Of a DNA stretch of 64,000 nt, positions 61,582 to 64,000 are shown piece by piece. Numbering within the stretch: the first letter of the stretch is position 1; every line of letters begins with the position of its first letter. The DNA is taken from positions 2,666,001-2,730,000 of the forward strand of contig CBDBPN010000004.1 in NCBI GenBank assembly GCA_965208745.1. The letters run 5' to 3'. The stretch comes from VXNE01 sp965208745 (GTDB lineage: Bacteria; Pseudomonadota; Gammaproteobacteria; Pseudomonadales; Azotimanducaceae). The notes beneath the pieces were generated by a model. The model did no database searches, had not been told where the DNA came from, and was given only the letters and a program-made list of their open reading frames with translations. The translations under genes and the position numbers were made by a program.

Positions 61582-63504
61582 TTACAGCCCTCCCGGCCCG
61601 CAGTCGTTGGCGAGGTAGTCCTCCAGCGACGAGAGCATCGCCAGGTGGTGCTGGGGCCACCAGGGCAGGCTGTGCCAGAGGTCGACGATCTCCTCGTACT
61701 TCACGTCCTTGCCGGCGCGCTTCAGCGCGTTCGCGAACTTGCGGGACTGCTCGATCGGCACGCGCTGGTCGCGGTCGCCGTGGAAGATGTAGATCGGGAT
61801 CGTGGCCTCCTTCGCGTGATCGAGGGGTGACAGCCCGCCGATCGTTGGGTTCTGGTACGCCCGGTTGAAAGGCGACCGGAACGTGATCTTGTCGAAGGTC
61901 CGCAACTCGGACAGCCCGGCGCCGGCGACGGCGCACTGGTAGGGCGAATCGGGCCGGACGCTTGCCGCCATGGCCGCGTAGCCGCCGTAGGAGTAGCCGA
62001 AGATCGCGATCCGGTCCTCGGCCGCGATGCCTTCCCGCACGAGCCAGCGCGCGCCGTCGTCCTTGTCGTCCTGCATCTTCTGGCCCCATTCGCGGTCGCC
62101 GGCGCGCCACAGCGCCTGGCCGAAGCCCTCGGACCCCCGGTACTGCGGCTGCAGCACGACGTAGCCGCGATTGGCGAGGAACTGCGCCCACCGGTCCCAG
62201 CCGAGGAAGTCCCTGGCCCAGGGGCCGCCGTGCGGCAGCACGACGGCGGGGAACGGGCGTTTGCCTTCCCGCGGCACGGTCAGGAACGCCGGGATCTCGA
62301 GTCCGTCGCGCGCCTCGTAGGTCACGAACGTCATGTCCGAGAGCTTCTCCGGCAGGAGGTGCGGGAAGCTGCGGCCGAGGGGGACGAGCTGGCTTCCGTT
62401 GACCAGCAACCGATACAGGCCCGCCTCGCGCGGCCCCGACGAGCGCACGACGATGATGGTCAGGTCGTCCGACATCGACACCCACTGGTGGACCATGCCT
62501 TCCGGCAGCGCGGCGGCGAGCCGTTCCTGCAGCGACCTGCGCTTGGGCTCCGTGTACTCGCGCACGATGCCCGCGGCGAGGCCGGTGAAGCCGACGACCT
62601 GCCCGAAGTCCTCCGGGTTGGTCGCTGTCATGATGCCGATGGCATCTATGTCCCCACCGCCGAAAAGCGGTTCGCCGAGTTCGCGCGTGATGAGGTCGTA
62701 GGTGCGGATCACCGCCTTGTCGCGGCCCGTGTCGTCGCGCATGTAGACGCGTCGTCCGTCCGGGTCGAAACCGACGGGAGCCATGCCCTCGCGGTGCGCG
62801 GCGTACAGGTTGTGGTGCTCCTCCCACTTGTCGGTCTCGGGGTGGCGGTAGGAGAAGCGAATGTGGATGTCGTCGCCAGTGCCTTCGATCTCCTGGCGGC
62901 CGCGCACGGCGCCCTGGACGTCGCCGAAAATGGACTGGTTGGTGGCGCCGCGGTAGATGCGCTTCGAGTTGTAGCTGCCGAGGTCGACTTCGTACAGGTC
63001 GGAGGCGAACTCGAGGTTGGTCACCTCGACGAGCACCTTGTCCTTGTGCTGCGGCAGCAGGTTGAAGATGCGCACTCCGAAGATGTCCCGGTTGCGGAAC
63101 AACTCCGTCCCCCTGCCGTCGCCCGGTACTTCGTAGAGGTAAGCCTTCTCCCGGAACCGGCGGGTCGGGCGCCCTCCGGCGCGGATGTCGAACTTCTGGC
63201 GTCCGACGACCAGCAGCCGGTCGTCGTTCAGCCAGAACACCGCCCGCGCCTTCACGTCCGGGGGTCGGAACCGGAGCGGCCGCGCGGAAAGGTCGGCGGT
63301 TTCCCAAACGGTCACGTCGGGGGGCGCGTTGACGTCGGCAAGGGTCAGCGCCACCAGCCGTTTGCCGTCGGGACTCACGTCCACGCTGTCGATGACCGGA
63401 TCGTGGATCCAGGCGCTCATGGGGATGCGCTCGGCCGCCGCCGGAAGCGCGACGGCGACGCAGAGGAGCGCCGCCTCGATCCGTCTCGCGAAGGCGCGCT
63501 TCAT
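61582..63504 (-). CDS. S9-family (prolyl oligopeptidase-like) peptidase
   Basis: A 640-residue exported serine peptidase. A signal peptide occupies residues 1-24 (RIEAALLCVAVALPAAAER). An N-terminal propeller (about 25-380) has SVDVSPDGKRLVALTLAD repeats. The C-terminal alpha/beta-hydrolase domain has the oxyanion region LPHGGPWARDFLGWDRWAQF, nucleophile Ser505 in IFGYSYGGYAAMAA, Asp in YIFHGDRDQRVP and a His in DLWHSLPWWPQHH. Similar to dipeptidyl or acylaminoacyl peptidases that trim peptides in the periplasm. It is transcribed after the TonB receptor at the window end, one base apart, which suggests peptide uptake. Confidence 0.9.
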   Translation of the reverse strand: MKRAFARRIEAALLCVAVALPAAAERIPMSAWIHDPVIDSVDVSPDGKRLVALTLADVNAPPDVTVWETADLSARPLRFRPPDVKARAVFWLNDDRLLVVGRQKFDIRAGGRPTRRFREKAYLYEVPGDGRGTELFRNRDIFGVRIFNLLPQHKDKVLVEVTNLEFASDLYEVDLGSYNSKRIYRGATNQSIFGDVQGAVRGRQEIEGTGDDIHIRFSYRHPETDKWEEHHNLYAAHREGMAPVGFDPDGRRVYMRDDTGRDKAVIRTYDLITRELGEPLFGGGDIDAIGIMTATNPEDFGQVVGFTGLAAGIVREYTEPKRRSLQERLAAALPEGMVHQWVSMSDDLTIIVVRSSGPREAGLYRLLVNGSQLVPLGRSFPHLLPEKLSDMTFVTYEARDGLEIPAFLTVPREGKRPFPAVVLPHGGPWARDFLGWDRWAQFLANRGYVVLQPQYRGSEGFGQALWRAGDREWGQKMQDDKDDGARWLVREGIAAEDRIAIFGYSYGGYAAMAASVRPDSPYQCAVAGAGLSELRTFDKITFRSPFNRAYQNPTIGGLSPLDHAKEATIPIYIFHGDRDQRVPIEQSRKFANALKRAGKDVKYEEIVDLWHSLPWWPQHHLAMLSSLEDYLANDCGPGGL

Positions 63505-63505
63505 G

Positions 63506-64000
63506 TCAGAACCGCCGCGCGACCTGGAGCACGAACACGCGTCCGAACAGGGGGTAGCCCACCCCTGGCAGCGTGTTGAAGAGGCGGCTGGTCGCCTGTC
63601 GGGGCACGCCGTCGCCGACCCCCGGCGGGTCCTTGTCGAACACGTTCTGCACGGTGCCGATGACGTCCCAGTCCGGATTGCGCCAGCGCGCCGAGACGGT
63701 GTGGTAGAACTTGTCCTTGGTGACGACCACCCGGTCGCTGTTCGTCGTGTCCGGGTCGAACACCGGGTCCTCCGCCGTATCCCCGATGAAACTCGTCCGC
63801 CAGAACACCGTCCAGTCGCGGTAGTCGATGCGCAGATCGAGTTCGGCGGACCATTCCGGGTACCCCCAGTGCCCGACGTTGTCCCAGACCTCGTCAAAGA
63901 GCTCCACCCGGTGTTCCTTCAGGCGCGTCACCGTGCCGTCGACCGTCAGGTCGAAGGTTGGGAACTCCCGCTCGTAGAGGAAGTCGATGTCGAACCCCCG
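63506..64000 (-). CDS. TonB-dependent receptor, C-terminal end only
   Basis: About 164 residues of an outer-membrane receptor barrel, cut by the window edge. Alternating strands (AELDLRIDYRDWTVFWRTSF, KFYHTVSARWRNPDWDVIGT) and the conserved QNVFDKDPPGV motif lead to VFVLQVARRF with terminal Phe. Frame and last residues match Oar/iron-type TonB receptors. It sits directly upstream of the S9 peptidase gene on the same strand, a pairing common where receptor and peptidase handle peptides. Confidence 0.85.
   Translation of the reverse strand, partial: RGFDIDFLYEREFPTFDLTVDGTVTRLKEHRVELFDEVWDNVGHWGYPEWSAELDLRIDYRDWTVFWRTSFIGDTAEDPVFDPDTTNSDRVVVTKDKFYHTVSARWRNPDWDVIGTVQNVFDKDPPGVGDGVPRQATSRLFNTLPGVGYPLFGRVFVLQVARRF

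Overview
The window is GC-rich, densely coding DNA from a Gram-negative bacterium. The minus-strand block from 8920 to 20160 (fmdB-like, aspS, yebC, ruvC, ruvA, ruvB, tolQ, tolR, tolA, tolB, pal, cpoB, queE, queC) is the gene order known from gammaproteobacteria such as Pseudomonas, so a gammaproteobacterium is the best guess. No taxonomic search was possible. TonB receptors, PQQ enzymes, very large modular secreted proteins, toxin-antitoxin modules and several decaying genes would fit an environmental or host-associated lineage; that part is inference.

Layout. 1-4936: a run of decaying or small accessory genes around an intact PhoX-type phosphatase. It holds a DUF2339 relic, a PQQ-dehydrogenase relic and a DUF433/DUF5615 toxin-antitoxin pair with a broken toxin. 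5119-8745: a GPH-family sugar transporter, a DUF2306 membrane protein, a hypothetical gene interrupted by an in-frame TAG, and a DUF3883 protein. 8920-20160: the conserved housekeeping block for Asp-tRNA charging, Holliday-junction processing, Tol-Pal envelope integrity and the 7-deazaguanine (queuosine precursor) pathway. A short hairpin repeat has entered this block twice: before pal, and as a tandem array that now encodes a long extra tail on RuvA. 20237-21837: an IS1380-type transposase relic and a frameshifted DsbA-like thiol oxidoreductase. 22000-36672: three tightly packed genes for a small secreted protein, a 2920-residue Cys-rich modular surface protein and a 1794-residue LRR metalloprotease. 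36924-44356: proS, then on the minus strand a CoA-transferase, a hypothetical protein, prpE, yihY and a TlpA-like lipoprotein.

44507-60375 is a carbohydrate-uptake locus. It has a PQQ dehydrogenase, a LacI-type regulator, a GH2/GH5-like TIM-barrel hydrolase, a GH3 glucosidase, a TonB-dependent receptor of the Xanthomonas/Caulobacter type, two flavin halogenase homologues flanking a SapC protein and a JmjC/cupin protein, and a GPH transporter. LacI-type palindromes lie before the hydrolase gene and before the receptor gene, so one local regulon is likely. At 60290-61556 a FitAB-like toxin-antitoxin module is framed by a 55-bp direct repeat taken from the 3' end of the transporter gene. An S9 peptidase and the end of another TonB receptor close the window.

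The most interesting signals are the 22-36.7 kb surface operon, the halogenase/SapC/cupin module inside a sugar regulon, the hairpin repeats that lengthened RuvA without breaking the ruvA-ruvB overlap, and the direct-repeat-flanked toxin-antitoxin insertion with a fused PIN toxin.
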